DNA of 64,000 nt from an uncultured delta proteobacterium (GTDB lineage: Bacteria; Desulfobacterota; Desulfobulbia; Desulfobulbales; Desulfocapsaceae): NCBI GenBank assembly GCA_903875445.1, contig CAIQWD010000028.1, positions 1-64,000 of the forward strand. The letters are read 5' to 3'. Numbering within the stretch: the first letter of the stretch is position 1; every line of letters begins with the position of its first letter. Position numbers and translations under genes: made by a program. Below the pieces are notes generated by a model that was not told the DNA's origin, ran no database searches, and saw nothing but the letters and a program-made list of their open reading frames with translations. Of this stretch, positions 18,731-27,737 are shown in pieces.

Positions 18731-19330
18731 ATGAAACACATGACAGCGATAAGAAAGTCCGTGATTTCCCGGAAAACCGGGGAAACAGATATCGAACTGG
18801 GGCTTGATCTCGATGGAACCGGAGTAAACGGCATACAAACCGGGGTTCCCTTTCTCGACCATATGCTGACTCTTTTTACGGTTCATGGTTTTTTTGACCT
18901 GTCCATCCGGGCCGCAGGAGACACGGCAGTAGATGATCACCACTCGGTAGAGGATATAGGTATCTGCCTCGGCAAGGCTATCGCCGAAGCGCTGTCCGAT
19001 AAAGCGGGGATTGCTCGCTACGGCAGTTGTTATTTGCCGATGGATGAAACCCTTGTCCGTGTTGTTGTCGATGTTTCCAATCGTCCCTTTCTGCATTACG
19101 GAGTGGCGGTTGCCGAGCAAAAAATAGGTTTATTCGATACGGTTTTGGCTAAGGAATTTTTTCGTGCAGTTGCGCAACACGCAGGTTTAACCCTGCATAT
19201 TGATCTCTTGCATGGAGAAAATGGCCATCATATAATAGAGGCTATTTTTAAAGGTTTTGGCCGCGCCTTGAAGATGGCGGTGGCCCGGATAGCGATTGGG
19301 GGACCACTCTCATCTAAGGGATGTTTATAG
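18731..19330 (+). CDS. hisB: Imidazoleglycerol-phosphate dehydratase
   Basis: Sixth step of histidine biosynthesis. 199 aa, the monofunctional form. Metal-binding and catalytic His/Glu motifs are visible: FLDHMLTLFTVHG, DDHHSVEDIGICLG, and the repeat-like LHIDLLHGENGHHIIEAIFKGFGRAL at the C-terminus. It stands apart from other his genes in this window and is followed by a lipoprotein gene on the same strand. Confidence 0.97.
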   Translation: MKHMTAIRKSVISRKTGETDIELGLDLDGTGVNGIQTGVPFLDHMLTLFTVHGFFDLSIRAAGDTAVDDHHSVEDIGICLGKAIAEALSDKAGIARYGSCYLPMDETLVRVVVDVSNRPFLHYGVAVAEQKIGLFDTVLAKEFFRAVAQHAGLTLHIDLLHGENGHHIIEAIFKGFGRALKMAVARIAIGGPLSSKGCL

Positions 19331-19387
19331 AAGGTTCATCGACAAGAGTGCATGGAGTGCACCGTTACTCAATCTAAAGGTGATTTA

Positions 19388-20020
19388 GTGAGAAAATTAT
19401 CGAGAATGTTTGCAGTCTGCAGTGTATCAATTGCTTTTCTGACGTCGTGTGCCGCCAATATTGGCGATGGCAATCAAAGTCAGGCACCTCTGAAACCGCT
19501 CTCCTGCATTGCCGTGTTGCCGGCCGGAACTGCAATTGATAAAGATGAAACGGTCAGTTCAGAACAGGCGCGTTCTTTGGAAAGTGGTGCGGTTTATGCA
19601 ACCGGTATTATGGCCCGTGAGTTGAGCGGCAACCCTAGGGTCCGTGTTATCAGCGCGGGTCAGGCGGCAACGCTTTCTCCGGAAGTCTCCGGCGGTGTGT
19701 TCGGAATGGTTTCGGCGATTGGCAAAAAGATTGGCTGTGATGGGGTATTGATGACGACAGTCCGGCGATTCAAACAGCGCGAGGGCAATGAATATGCCTC
19801 CGATGCTCCGGCATCCGCCGACCTGCATATGGCCCTTATTCATGCCGACAGCGGCGCCGTGCTCTGGACCGCCGATTTCCGGGAGACCCAGGAATCCTTT
19901 CTCGAGAATATTTTATCCCTTGAAAAAGTGCAGAATCGTGGTCTTAAATGGGTGAGTGTCGAACAGATGGTGGAACAAGGTATTACCGAACGCCTTGCAA
20001 CGTGCCCCTACCTGAGATAG
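19388..20020 (+). CDS. Predicted lipoprotein of unknown function
   Basis: About 210 aa from a GTG at 19388 with AAGGTG just upstream; the open frame extends to 19352. A basic N-terminus and hydrophobic core end in a lipobox (FLTSC), so it should be lipid-anchored. The rest (IAVLPAG, then a region resembling the GNA1162/CsgG-like 'outer-membrane lipoprotein with a conserved periplasmic ligand-like fold') has the general look of proteins that begin 'I-A-V-L-P' and continue with variable periplasmic domains. That comparison is weak. A strong terminator follows, so hisB and this gene may form one unit. Confidence 0.75.
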   Translation: MRKLSRMFAVCSVSIAFLTSCAANIGDGNQSQAPLKPLSCIAVLPAGTAIDKDETVSSEQARSLESGAVYATGIMARELSGNPRVRVISAGQAATLSPEVSGGVFGMVSAIGKKIGCDGVLMTTVRRFKQREGNEYASDAPASADLHMALIHADSGAVLWTADFRETQESFLENILSLEKVQNRGLKWVSVEQMVEQGITERLATCPYLR

Positions 20021-20043
20021 CAGTTCTGACGTTTGGCTTTTAT

Positions 20044-20077
20044 CAGTCTGCGGTATTGACCGCAGACTGAGTTTTTT
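20044..20077 (+). terminator. Rho-independent terminator after the lipoprotein gene
   Basis: Perfect 11-base stem CAGTCTGCGGT/ACCGCAGACTG (20044-20054 with 20059-20069), 4-base loop, then six T (20072-20077). Confidence 0.9.
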
Positions 20078-20124
20078 CCGGCTCCTTCCCCAACTGCCTT
20101 CTGCATCTTCTGTTTTCTTTCATT

Positions 20125-20862
20125 GTGTCTCGGATGAATACTAGTTACCGGCTACCGGCCAGGCTGAACCGAAAAATCGGCCAGGCGATGCATGATTACT
20201 CAATGTTTTCTGCGGGAGACAACATTCTGGTTGCAGTCTCCGGTGGAGTTGATAGCCTTGTCCTGGCATGGGTGCTGAAGATGTGGCAAAAAAAGGCACC
20301 GATCCGCTTCAACCTCACCGCCTATCATATCGATCATGGATTCTGGCGAAGGGACAGAGAGATGCCGGCTCCTACGACAACCATTGGAGAACAACTTCTG
20401 CCCTATGGGCTCACCTTGGAAATAGTCGCCGAGCGGGAGATAAGCGAAGAGGCAAGAACCTGCTTTTTTTGTGCTCGCAACCGGCGTAGCCAGGTCTTCG
20501 ATATAGCCAGAGAACGTGGGTACAATAAAATTGCTCTGGGTCACCACAAAGACGATCTCATCGAAACATTTTTCCTCAATGCCATTTACAGCGGTAATAT
20601 CTCGACCATGATTCCCCGGCAGGATTTATTCGGCGGCACCCTGGCCCTTGTTCGGCCGATGGCCTATCTTGAAAAAAAAGAGGTACAGCAGATCGCGGGT
20701 GAGTTGCAGCTTAAGCCGGTAAAAAATCTCTGTCCTTTGTCCGAGGACACCAGGCGAGAAAAGGTCCGTGGTCTCTTGCAAAGACTCTATGCAGATGAGC
20801 CTCTAGCAAAAAGCTCGGTCTTTGCCGCACTTTCCAATGTTCGCCGGGAATACCTGTTATGA
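20125..20862 (+). CDS. TtcA-like PP-loop ATPase (tRNA thiolation family)
   Basis: 245 aa. The ATP-pyrophosphatase loop SGGVDS lies near residue 38. A CFFC (CxxC) pair near residue 112 and a later cysteine in NLCPLSED match the iron-sulfur cysteine pattern of the TtcA group, which makes 2-thiocytidine at position 32 of tRNA. LGHHKDDLIETFFLN is also a TtcA-type motif. Length is near but a little below E. coli TtcA. The start may be the GTG at 20125 or the ATG at 20134. It overlaps the DUF89 gene by four bases, so the pair is probably coupled. Assignment to tRNA thiolation rather than another thiolation is not certain. Confidence 0.85.
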   Translation: MSRMNTSYRLPARLNRKIGQAMHDYSMFSAGDNILVAVSGGVDSLVLAWVLKMWQKKAPIRFNLTAYHIDHGFWRRDREMPAPTTTIGEQLLPYGLTLEIVAEREISEEARTCFFCARNRRSQVFDIARERGYNKIALGHHKDDLIETFFLNAIYSGNISTMIPRQDLFGGTLALVRPMAYLEKKEVQQIAGELQLKPVKNLCPLSEDTRREKVRGLLQRLYADEPLAKSSVFAALSNVRREYLL

Positions 20863-21764
20863 GAACCGAGGTCGAATGTCTACCCTGTTTCGTGCGGCAA
20901 TCGCTGCAGGTGGCACGGATTATTGGGTGCTCGCCGGCATTGCAGGTTCGTGTCGTGCAAAAAATAGCGAAAATCGTTGCAAGCCTTGATGTCAGTCTCA
21001 GTCCACCGGCCAACGCCCTGCAAATTTACCGGGCCATTGCCGAACTTACCGGCTGTGAGGACCCTTACCGGCTGCTGAAAACCAGGAGTAATGCAGATGC
21101 GTTAAGGGTCGTACCGGCACTTCGTCGGGAGATTGAGTGCTCAGCGTCGCGATTGACGGCGGCCCTGCGCTTTGCTATTGCCGGCAATAGCATCGATTAC
21201 GGTGCCTTTGCAAGCGTTGATATTATAGGTGCGCTGGACAAGTGTCGGAACAATCCTTTTGCGGTCGATCATTCCGCTCATTTTTGCGATCATATCGCTA
21301 CTTTGAAAAAAGGTGCTTCAGTTCTCTATTTAGCCGATAACAGTGGGGAAATAGTCTACGACAGTTTACTGATAGAATATCTTTTCCGGCATGGCTTTGT
21401 AATTACCATTGCGGTGAAAGACGGGCCGATCATCAACGACGCCCTGATGGAAGATGCCCTGGCCGCAGGCCTTAACACTTTTGGCCGGATCATTTCCAAT
21501 GGTTCGAGGTGCCCAGGGACGGTTCTTGAGCAGTGTTCGGATGAATTTCGCCAAATATTTGCTTCGGCCGACTTAGTTATCTCCAAAGGCCAGGGTAATT
21601 TCGAAAGTTTATCTGAAGTCGATCGGGAGGTCTTTTTCCTCCTCATGCTCAAGTGTGCGGTGGCTGCCAGGCACATGGCGGAACTTGCCGGTGTTAATCC
21701 GGCAAAGCTGCCGGGGACAGGTGAAATGGCGGTGTATTGTTCGGCAATGAATACTACGGAGTGA
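20859..21764 (+). CDS. DUF89/ARMT1-like family protein (metal-dependent damage-control phosphatase family)
   Basis: 301 aa. The N-terminus has CLPCFVRQ (CxxC), as in the prokaryotic DUF89 subgroup. Core motifs are LYLADNSGEIVYDSLLIEYL, VKDGPIINDALMEDALAAGL, and DLVISKGQGNFESLSE, which carry the metal-binding Asp/Asn residues of the family. Known DUF89 enzymes hydrolyse damaged sugar phosphates and phosphometabolites; the substrate here is unknown. Its ATG overlaps the stop of the TtcA-like gene, and asnS begins six bases after it stops. Confidence 0.88.
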   Translation: MRTEVECLPCFVRQSLQVARIIGCSPALQVRVVQKIAKIVASLDVSLSPPANALQIYRAIAELTGCEDPYRLLKTRSNADALRVVPALRREIECSASRLTAALRFAIAGNSIDYGAFASVDIIGALDKCRNNPFAVDHSAHFCDHIATLKKGASVLYLADNSGEIVYDSLLIEYLFRHGFVITIAVKDGPIINDALMEDALAAGLNTFGRIISNGSRCPGTVLEQCSDEFRQIFASADLVISKGQGNFESLSEVDREVFFLLMLKCAVAARHMAELAGVNPAKLPGTGEMAVYCSAMNTTE

Positions 21765-21770
21765 ATGGTT

Positions 21771-23129
21771 ATGAAGACACGTATTAAAAATATCCTACGG
21801 GAAAAACCGCTGGGCGAGACTGTCATCATTTGCGGCTGGGTGCGGACCAGGCGAGATACCGGCGGGTTTTCTTTCATCGAGGTGAGCGACGGCTCATGTC
21901 TTGCCAACCTGCAGATCATAGCCGATGACCGGCTGGACAACTACCAATCGGAGATCAAGCAGTTGTCCACCGGGGCAAGCGTCATAATCGAAGGGGAACT
22001 GAAGGCATCCCCGGCGAAGGGTCAGGAGGTTGAGGTGCACGCCACGAAAATTGCGGTGGTCGGCAAGGCCGATCCGGAAACCTATCCCCTGCAGAAAAAG
22101 CGTCATTCCTTCGAATTTCTTCGCGAGATCAGTCATCTCCGGCCGAGGACCAATGCCCTTGGGGCGGTCGGCCGGGTTCGGTCGCGGCTTTCCTATGCGG
22201 TGCATCAATTCTTTCAAGAGCGCGGCTTTGTCCAGGTGCATACACCGATTATCACCACCAGTGACTGTGAAGGTGCCGGCGAGATGTTCCAAGTCACCAC
22301 CGGCAAAGCGGGAGGCAAGGAAGAGCATTTCTTCGGTCGGCCGGCGGGCCTAACCGTCAGCGGCCAGCTGCAGGCTGAGGTGTACGCCCTGGCTTTGGGT
22401 GACGTCTATACCTTCGGGCCAACCTTTCGCGCCGAGAAATCGAATACCTCGCGGCATCTGGCGGAATTCTGGATGATTGAGCCGGAGATGGCATTTTGCG
22501 ATCTGCAGGGCAACATGCAGATCGCCGAAGAGATGCTCAAGTATCTTCTCGCCGACGCCATGACCCATTGCCCCGAAGATATGGAGCTTTTCGACAAATT
22601 TATCGAAAAGGGCCTCTTGCAGAAACTGCAGGGTGTCACCGAGCAGGAGTTCGCCCATATCACCTATACCGAAGCGGTTGACCGTTTGAAAAAGGCCAAG
22701 AAACAGTTTGAATTTCCCGTCGAATGGGGCCTTGATCTGCAATCGGAACACGAACGCTACCTGACCGAGGAGGTGTTCAAGCGGCCGCTGACGGTTACCG
22801 ATTACCCGGCGACCATCAAGCCGTTTTACATGCGGGTGAGCGATGACGGCAAGACCGTGGCTGCCATGGATATCCTCGTCCCGGGGATCGGTGAGATTGT
22901 CGGCGGCAGCCAGCGTGAGGAACGTTACGATGTCCTCGCCGCACGGATGAGCGGGGCTGGGATTACCCTCGCCGACTATCAGTGGTATCTCGACCTTCGC
23001 CTTTACGGTTCAGTGCCCCATGCAGGTTTTGGCCTTGGTTTTGAGCGGCTGATTCAGTTCGTCACCGGCATGACCAATATCCGTGAGGCTATTGCCTTTC
23101 CCAGAACGCCGGGTTTTGCGCCGTGTTGA
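21771..23129 (+). CDS. asnS: Asparagine-tRNA ligase
   Basis: Class II aminoacyl-tRNA synthetase, about 452 aa. An OB-fold anticodon-binding domain fills the first 100 residues ([25 protein letters not shown]). The catalytic domain follows with motif 2 around [23 protein letters not shown] and motif 3 [26 protein letters not shown]. The ATG at 21771 has GGAG nine bases upstream; the ATG at 21765 is too close to that site. SRHLAEF and the length favour AsnRS over AspRS. Confidence 0.96.
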   Translation: MKTRIKNILREKPLGETVIICGWVRTRRDTGGFSFIEVSDGSCLANLQIIADDRLDNYQSEIKQLSTGASVIIEGELKASPAKGQEVEVHATKIAVVGKADPETYPLQKKRHSFEFLREISHLRPRTNALGAVGRVRSRLSYAVHQFFQERGFVQVHTPIITTSDCEGAGEMFQVTTGKAGGKEEHFFGRPAGLTVSGQLQAEVYALALGDVYTFGPTFRAEKSNTSRHLAEFWMIEPEMAFCDLQGNMQIAEEMLKYLLADAMTHCPEDMELFDKFIEKGLLQKLQGVTEQEFAHITYTEAVDRLKKAKKQFEFPVEWGLDLQSEHERYLTEEVFKRPLTVTDYPATIKPFYMRVSDDGKTVAAMDILVPGIGEIVGGSQREERYDVLAARMSGAGITLADYQWYLDLRLYGSVPHAGFGLGFERLIQFVTGMTNIREAIAFPRTPGFAPC

Positions 23130-23144
23130 TGGAAGGAGAGAGTT

Positions 23145-23831
23145 TTGAGTAAAGGACCGGGCGTACAGAAGATGTTCGATGCCATCGCCGGCCGCTATGA
23201 TCTGATGAACCGGGTCATGACTCTGGGACAGGATCAGCGGTGGCGCAAATTTGTGGTCAGGATCGCAGGCGACCCAGGCAAGGGCCGGACCCTCGATCTG
23301 GCAACAGGAACCGGGGATATTGCGGCTCTGATGTCGGCAACCTATCAGGGCGCCAGGATCGTCGGCGGCGATTTTTCCTTGAACATGCTGCAGGAGGCAA
23401 AGAAACGCTTCGCCGATAAAGATATCTTCTGGCATGCCTGTGATGCCAACTGTCTGCCCTTTGCCGACGGCACCTTTGCCTCGGTGACCTTCGGCTATCT
23501 GCTGCGCAATGTCGATGATGCAGGCTTAGTTCTTCGGGAAGTCCATCGGGTGCTGAAGCCGGGCGGCAAAGTTGTCTGCCTCGATACCACGCCGCCTAAG
23601 AGAAATCTTCTCTATCCACTGGTACGATGCTATTTTCGCTTTGGTATCCCTCTCATGGGCAAGTTGCTGGCCGATGATGCCGCTGCCTATGTCTACCTGA
23701 CCGGATCGACAATGGATTTTTATAACGCTAAGAATCTTGCCGGATTGTTTCTGGACGCCGGGTTCACGAATGTCGGTTATAAAAAATTCATGCTTGGAAC
23801 TATCGGAGTGCACTGGGGGCAAAAGCCATGA
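23145..23831 (+). CDS. ubiE: Demethylmenaquinone / ubiquinone C-methyltransferase
   Basis: 228 aa SAM-dependent methyltransferase for the last step of menaquinone biosynthesis. Seen: MFDAIAGRYDLMNRVMTLGQDQRWR near the N-terminus, the SAM loop LDLATGTGDIAALM, and the FGYLLRNVDDAGLVLREVHRVLKPGG block, close to the UbiE signature. The start is a TTG with AAGGAGAGAG upstream. It lies 15 bases after asnS and likely shares its transcript. Menaquinone would serve the complex I of this genome. Confidence 0.93.
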   Translation: MSKGPGVQKMFDAIAGRYDLMNRVMTLGQDQRWRKFVVRIAGDPGKGRTLDLATGTGDIAALMSATYQGARIVGGDFSLNMLQEAKKRFADKDIFWHACDANCLPFADGTFASVTFGYLLRNVDDAGLVLREVHRVLKPGGKVVCLDTTPPKRNLLYPLVRCYFRFGIPLMGKLLADDAAAYVYLTGSTMDFYNAKNLAGLFLDAGFTNVGYKKFMLGTIGVHWGQKP

Positions 23832-23888
23832 GCAGGAGAACCTCATGCCTCGAACACCAGGCCATTGGCTAACGGCTTTCCGGAAAAC

Positions 23889-24647
23889 TTACAACCCTTC
23901 CAACTCGGCCAGCGTTCGGCAGTAGAAGATAGCGGAACCCTCACGTTGATAGCAGTTTGGTCGATTCTCCTTGCGGGCGTAGCCGGTGAGAGCCAGGCCG
24001 AGGTTTCCGGAAGGATCGAAGACCACGATCTCGGAGGTTTTCTGGGTGCAGGTCAGATCGTCGAGGATGGCGGTCAGACTTCCTCCTTCCTTGGTAGTGA
24101 TCGCATCAAAACGGATGAAGGCCGGCTTGAATTTCTCCCGAACGATCCTTTGCAATGCATCGCCAAGGCCTGCCTCCGTCTCTTTGCTGCCGATTATTGC
24201 TGCCGATCTGGAGATTTTTTCTTCTATTTTGATAACATCGCCGACCTTGATAGTCCCGCCTCGCAGGATGACGGCAAAAATGCCTTCTCTCGGCATGACG
24301 CAGTCCCCGGCCTGATGGTAGATGGCGCAGCGGGTATGGCAGATTTTTCCGAGCTGCGATATCACCAGTTCCGTCGGGCCGATGCTGATGTGCCTGCCGA
24401 CCTCGAGGGCCGTGAGGTCCAGGCCTTCGGTGGTGATATTCTCGGCAAAATTGCCGGCAACGACATCAAGCCCTTTGGCCCGCATGCTGTTGATGCTCTC
24501 CTCGGCAAGAAAGCTTACCTGACGGTGCCATCTGCCGCCATGGGCATCATTTTCCAGGCCGAAATCGGCAATCAGATTGGTTGCATCCACATTATTTTTG
24601 CGCGTTCCCTTCCGGTCGCTGATGGAAATTGCCTTGATTTTGTTCAC
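23889..24647 (-). CDS. MOSC domain protein with an unrecognised C-terminal extension
   Basis: 252 aa. Residues about 1-150 form a MOSC domain (molybdenum cofactor sulfurase C-terminal fold) with HRQVSFLAEESI, AGNFAENITTEGLDL, GPTELVISQLGKICHTRCAIYHQAGDCVMPREGIFA; the Cys in CHTRC and the later DC-MP motif correspond to the conserved MOSC cysteine region. Residues about 155-252 form a second, unrecognised domain with TKEGGSLTAILDDLT. MOSC proteins usually act in molybdenum or sulfur-cofactor handling. Start is a GTG with GAGG seven bases upstream. It is convergent with ubiE. Confidence 0.85.
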   Translation of the reverse strand: MNKIKAISISDRKGTRKNNVDATNLIADFGLENDAHGGRWHRQVSFLAEESINSMRAKGLDVVAGNFAENITTEGLDLTALEVGRHISIGPTELVISQLGKICHTRCAIYHQAGDCVMPREGIFAVILRGGTIKVGDVIKIEEKISRSAAIIGSKETEAGLGDALQRIVREKFKPAFIRFDAITTKEGGSLTAILDDLTCTQKTSEIVVFDPSGNLGLALTGYARKENRPNCYQREGSAIFYCRTLAELEGL

Positions 24648-24967
24648 TGGAGAGCCTCTTTTTTGGCCACGGGCCGTTCAGCCCATGGAACAATCTTTTA
24701 TAAGTGCCTGTCTATGAAAATATCGTCAAATTCAGTTTTGTCAAACCAATTTACCGGCTGTTGAAGAATGGCAACATGAATGAAGGGCAAGGTAATCCTT
24801 GCATCGGCAGGAATGATATGAGAAAATTCTAAGAGAAAAAGAAGTGGGTTAGCACTACTCAAAGAAAATCTTTGTCTTAGGGGTGTATTGCCCACATAGA
24901 AAAAATTGGCGAAAAATCAAGGTTGTTTCGCCGCGAATCCAAAACCAATACGAGAGGGGGAGACGGT
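24648..24967. other. Divergent intergenic region between MOSC and UspA genes
   Basis: 320 bases between two divergent genes. A minus-strand open frame of 65 codons (24698-24895) has no ribosome binding site and is not accepted. No clear promoter consensus was found. Confidence 0.5.
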
Positions 24968-25447
24968 ATGAGTATCATGCATGAGATCAAAAAAGTGGTC
25001 ACACCGGTAGATTTTTCCGATAATTCCAAGCTGATAGCCGAATCAGCAGCGTATATTGCCGGGAAATTCGGGGCCTCAATGTATCTGGTATTCGTCGTGC
25101 AGAATTTTGACGACTATTCCGGCTTTTTTGTGCCGCAGATGTCGCTGCCTTCACTGGAAGGAGAACTCATTGAGAGCGCGGAGGTGAAAATGGCCTCGTT
25201 CTGCGGGGAAATGGTTGAATACTGTGAAGCGGCCGGGGTCAAGGAGCTGAGTTACAAGGTCTTCATGGGTGACGTTCCGGAAAAGATCGTCGAGTACGGG
25301 GCCGAAATCAAAGCCGATCTTATCATCATGGGTACACATGGGTATAAGGGCCTGGAGAAGATCATGTTCGGCAGCGTCGCCGACAAGGTGGTGCGATCGG
25401 CCTCCTGTCCGGTTTTAACGATTAATCCTTATACCTGTTGTCAATAG
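24968..25447 (+). CDS. Universal stress protein (UspA family)
   Basis: 159 aa from the ATG at 24968, preceded by GAGGGGGAGACGGT. N-terminus KKVVTPVDFSDNSKLIAESAAYIA and C-terminus ADLIIMGTHGYKGLEKIMFGSVADKVVRSASCPVLTI, which contains the G-x2-G-x9-G(S) ATP-binding pattern, are classic. Upstream codons back to 24923 are not expected to be translated. It is alone on its strand. Role under stress is family knowledge only. Confidence 0.95.
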   Translation: MSIMHEIKKVVTPVDFSDNSKLIAESAAYIAGKFGASMYLVFVVQNFDDYSGFFVPQMSLPSLEGELIESAEVKMASFCGEMVEYCEAAGVKELSYKVFMGDVPEKIVEYGAEIKADLIIMGTHGYKGLEKIMFGSVADKVVRSASCPVLTINPYTCCQ

Positions 25448-25458
25448 CCGGAGGCCGG

Positions 25459-25477
25459 GGCAAGGGCTTCCCTTGCC
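25459..25477. terminator. Short hairpin between convergent genes
   Basis: GGCAAGGG (25459-25466) pairs perfectly with CCCTTGCC (25470-25477) around a 3-base loop. No T-run follows in either direction, so this is a weak terminator call. Confidence 0.45.
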
Positions 25478-25479
25478 GC

Positions 25480-26580
25480 TTATCCGATTACCGCCAGCAG
25501 ACCGTTGGTTACCGGGCTTTGGCTGTGTGAGGTTTTGCCGACCAGAGTTGCACAGGGAAGGCCCGGGAGAAGGTGGAAGCTGACCGAAATTCTGCCAAAC
25601 TGCTCTACCGGGAAATCGGCAACGAGCAGTTTCTCCCAGGCATCGGCGAGTGCGAGTTGTGGGTCGGTGAGTTCGAGACGCTGTCCGGGAGTTGCAGCCT
25701 GGCCGCTAAGATCCTTAAATAATTCCTCAATGGCAGCAAGGGAGGTACCGTTTTTTGATATAAATTTACGTACAATAGTACTTGCCTCACTACTGTTCCA
25801 GCCGATAAAGCCCGGGAGTTGCAGGCCGGCAATGAGCGGCGCCTGATGGCCCGTTTTTTGTTGATACATTTCCAGTAAAATGTCGCCACTCTCCTTGTCG
25901 CCGGCAAGGAACATCTCGCATTCCTCAATTTCCCCGGCAAGAAAAAAGGTTCTCCAGGCTTTAAACCTGTTCTTGATACTTGCCGCATTGCCATGCATGC
26001 TTTCCCGCCGGGCGGCAAGTTCGGCAAAGGGATTTTCCTCGTCCTCTATTTCGTCTTCTCCCTGCAGTTCTTTGAACAGCACCTTTTCTTCATCCTCAAG
26101 CACGGCCATATTGAGGGCAATTTCTTCTTCTTCTTGATCGAGCAGTTCGGCGATAGCCAAGACCAGCCGCGCCTGCCATATTTTTTCCGCCACCTGCTGC
26201 CGTCGTGTCTCGGCCGGAAGTTCCTCGGTACCGCTAAGAGAGCGGACGATTGATCGTTCCGACTCTTGCTCCCGGGCAGGAGCTGTGGTCATGCCGGCCA
26301 AAGTCAGGGAACTCAACTGGGCCGCATAATCATCCTTGCCGGTCTTGATGTCGGCCACCAGGCGGAGGAAGCGATTTCGATCCTCGCCCAGTGGGCAGGG
26401 AGTATGTACTTGACAGAACCCCGATTTAATGAAACTATCGGGAGATTCTTTGCCGTCCTCGACCGGGTCGCTTTCTACCGGCGAAAGGAGGTGCATATTT
26501 TGAAATAACAGAAAAATCGGATACTGGCGCAGGGACTGGATGGCCGTTCCCGGAAAATAAAGGGTATTAAGTGAGTTCAT
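25480..26580 (-). CDS. Acidic protein of unknown function
   Basis: About 366 aa from the ATG at 26580 (AAGG eight bases upstream); the frame extends to 26595. No signal peptide or membrane helix. Residues about 140-190 are strongly acidic and probably helical (QEEEEIALNMAVLEDEEKVLF). I recognise no domain. CGRC-type metal motifs are absent. Its start codon directly abuts the ATG of a divergent small membrane protein, so the two may share a regulatory region. Soluble cytoplasmic location is likely; function not assignable. Confidence 0.7.
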   Translation of the reverse strand: MNSLNTLYFPGTAIQSLRQYPIFLLFQNMHLLSPVESDPVEDGKESPDSFIKSGFCQVHTPCPLGEDRNRFLRLVADIKTGKDDYAAQLSSLTLAGMTTAPAREQESERSIVRSLSGTEELPAETRRQQVAEKIWQARLVLAIAELLDQEEEEIALNMAVLEDEEKVLFKELQGEDEIEDEENPFAELAARRESMHGNAASIKNRFKAWRTFFLAGEIEECEMFLAGDKESGDILLEMYQQKTGHQAPLIAGLQLPGFIGWNSSEASTIVRKFISKNGTSLAAIEELFKDLSGQAATPGQRLELTDPQLALADAWEKLLVADFPVEQFGRISVSFHLLPGLPCATLVGKTSHSQSPVTNGLLAVIG

Positions 26581-26880
26581 ATGAGGAACCTTCAAGGAAA
26601 AGTTTCATTATATCTTTCAGCGGCGCTCTATCTGCTCTTCAATTTGCGCCTGGGAGCCGATGTCCTGGCAACCTGTACCGCAACGCTGTGGCAGCTTGTT
26701 CAATATGCACCCTATATTGCCGGGATCGCCTACGTGATCATCGCTCTTCTCCAATATATGGCAGAGGGTGAGAAGATCCCCTGGGACCGGCGACTGCGGC
26801 TGTTTTTTGCCATCGGTATTCTGGCCGGGCTCTTCCTCGGCATTTACGAATATGCTGGTACTGGAGTAGGAAATCAATAA
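26581..26880 (+). CDS. Small membrane protein of unknown function
   Basis: 99 aa with three hydrophobic segments (about residues 9-35, 44-61 and 76-92) and a short acidic loop between the second and third. The ATG abuts the start codon of the divergent acidic protein, and its only nearby Shine-Dalgarno-like AAAGGG is about 16 bases away, so the start is uncertain. The hydrophobic pattern suggests a real protein. Not recognised. Confidence 0.6.
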   Translation: MRNLQGKVSLYLSAALYLLFNLRLGADVLATCTATLWQLVQYAPYIAGIAYVIIALLQYMAEGEKIPWDRRLRLFFAIGILAGLFLGIYEYAGTGVGNQ

Positions 26881-26998
26881 TAACGGGAGTTACGTGCCCT
26901 GTAAACGATAGAAACGGATCCGTGAGGATTTTGGTGTTGTTACGAAATTACTTGAGTATTTTTTATATGACACCCTGGGATAATAGTAAAATTTTCTC

Positions 26999-27607
26999 CT
27001 ATCTGAGGTTTAATGCCAAGGTTATCATGGATTTTAGTCCCTTATAATTTCTCGTCACCGGTACCTGGGGATACTCAGTGGTCAATGAATCAGGCGGATT
27101 GAAGAAAAACCCCTGATGTGCTGCCTGAATCATCCCAATGTCGTTATAAGAATCGCCAAATGCAACCACATGATAATTCAGACCTCTTAATGCGTTGACA
27201 GCCATTGTTTTCTGATTTTTGACTCTAATGTTGTACCCGGTAATATTGCCTTGGCCATCAATGGTTAAATTGTGACAAAACAATGTCGGATAATTTAGTT
27301 TTGCCATCATCGGCTTGGCAAATTCCTCAAATGTATCCGACAGAATGATAATCTGTGACTCTGCCCTGATCCAAGTTAAGATCTCCAACGCACCTTCAAG
27401 AGGCTCCAGCGTCGCGATCACTTTGTTAATGTCTTGAATCTTCAAGTTGTTCTCCCGTACAATGGACAACCGTTTGGTCATGAGCACGTCATAGTCACTG
27501 ATGTCCCTAGTGGTAAGCTTCAGGCCCTCGATTCCTGTTTTTTCTGCAACACTAACCCAAATCTCCGGCAGAAAAACGCCTTCCAAGTCAGCTACCAATA
27601 TATTCAT
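26999..27607 (-). CDS. thrH: ThrH-type phosphoserine phosphatase / homoserine phosphotransferase
   Basis: 202 aa HAD-superfamily enzyme. ThrH of Pseudomonas dephosphorylates phosphoserine and can pass the phosphate to homoserine. The N-terminal VADLEGVFLPEIWVSVAEKTGI is very close to the ThrH start, with the catalytic Asp pair in D-L-E-G (second acid replaced by Glu as in ThrH). Motif II is IILSDTFEEF; the C-terminal VAFGDSYNDIGMI supplies the metal-binding acids. Role in serine/threonine metabolism is inferred from the family. Confidence 0.9.
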   Translation of the reverse strand: MNILVADLEGVFLPEIWVSVAEKTGIEGLKLTTRDISDYDVLMTKRLSIVRENNLKIQDINKVIATLEPLEGALEILTWIRAESQIIILSDTFEEFAKPMMAKLNYPTLFCHNLTIDGQGNITGYNIRVKNQKTMAVNALRGLNYHVVAFGDSYNDIGMIQAAHQGFFFNPPDSLTTEYPQVPVTRNYKGLKSMITLALNLR

Positions 27608-27737
27608 TTTTTGCTCAATTCCTGGTGAAAGTGGATAGGGGAAATTTGGGCTTCGATATTATTCGACCGCTCGTAAGCAGGTACTCATGAGATGAGTCAA
27701 GAATGTCCCTCTATGTGTTTTATTTGGAATGGAAGAT

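Noticed and set aside
24698-24895. 65-codon minus-strand frame between MOSC and UspA genes
   Set aside because: The GTG start has no binding site upstream and the reading frame is short for its region.
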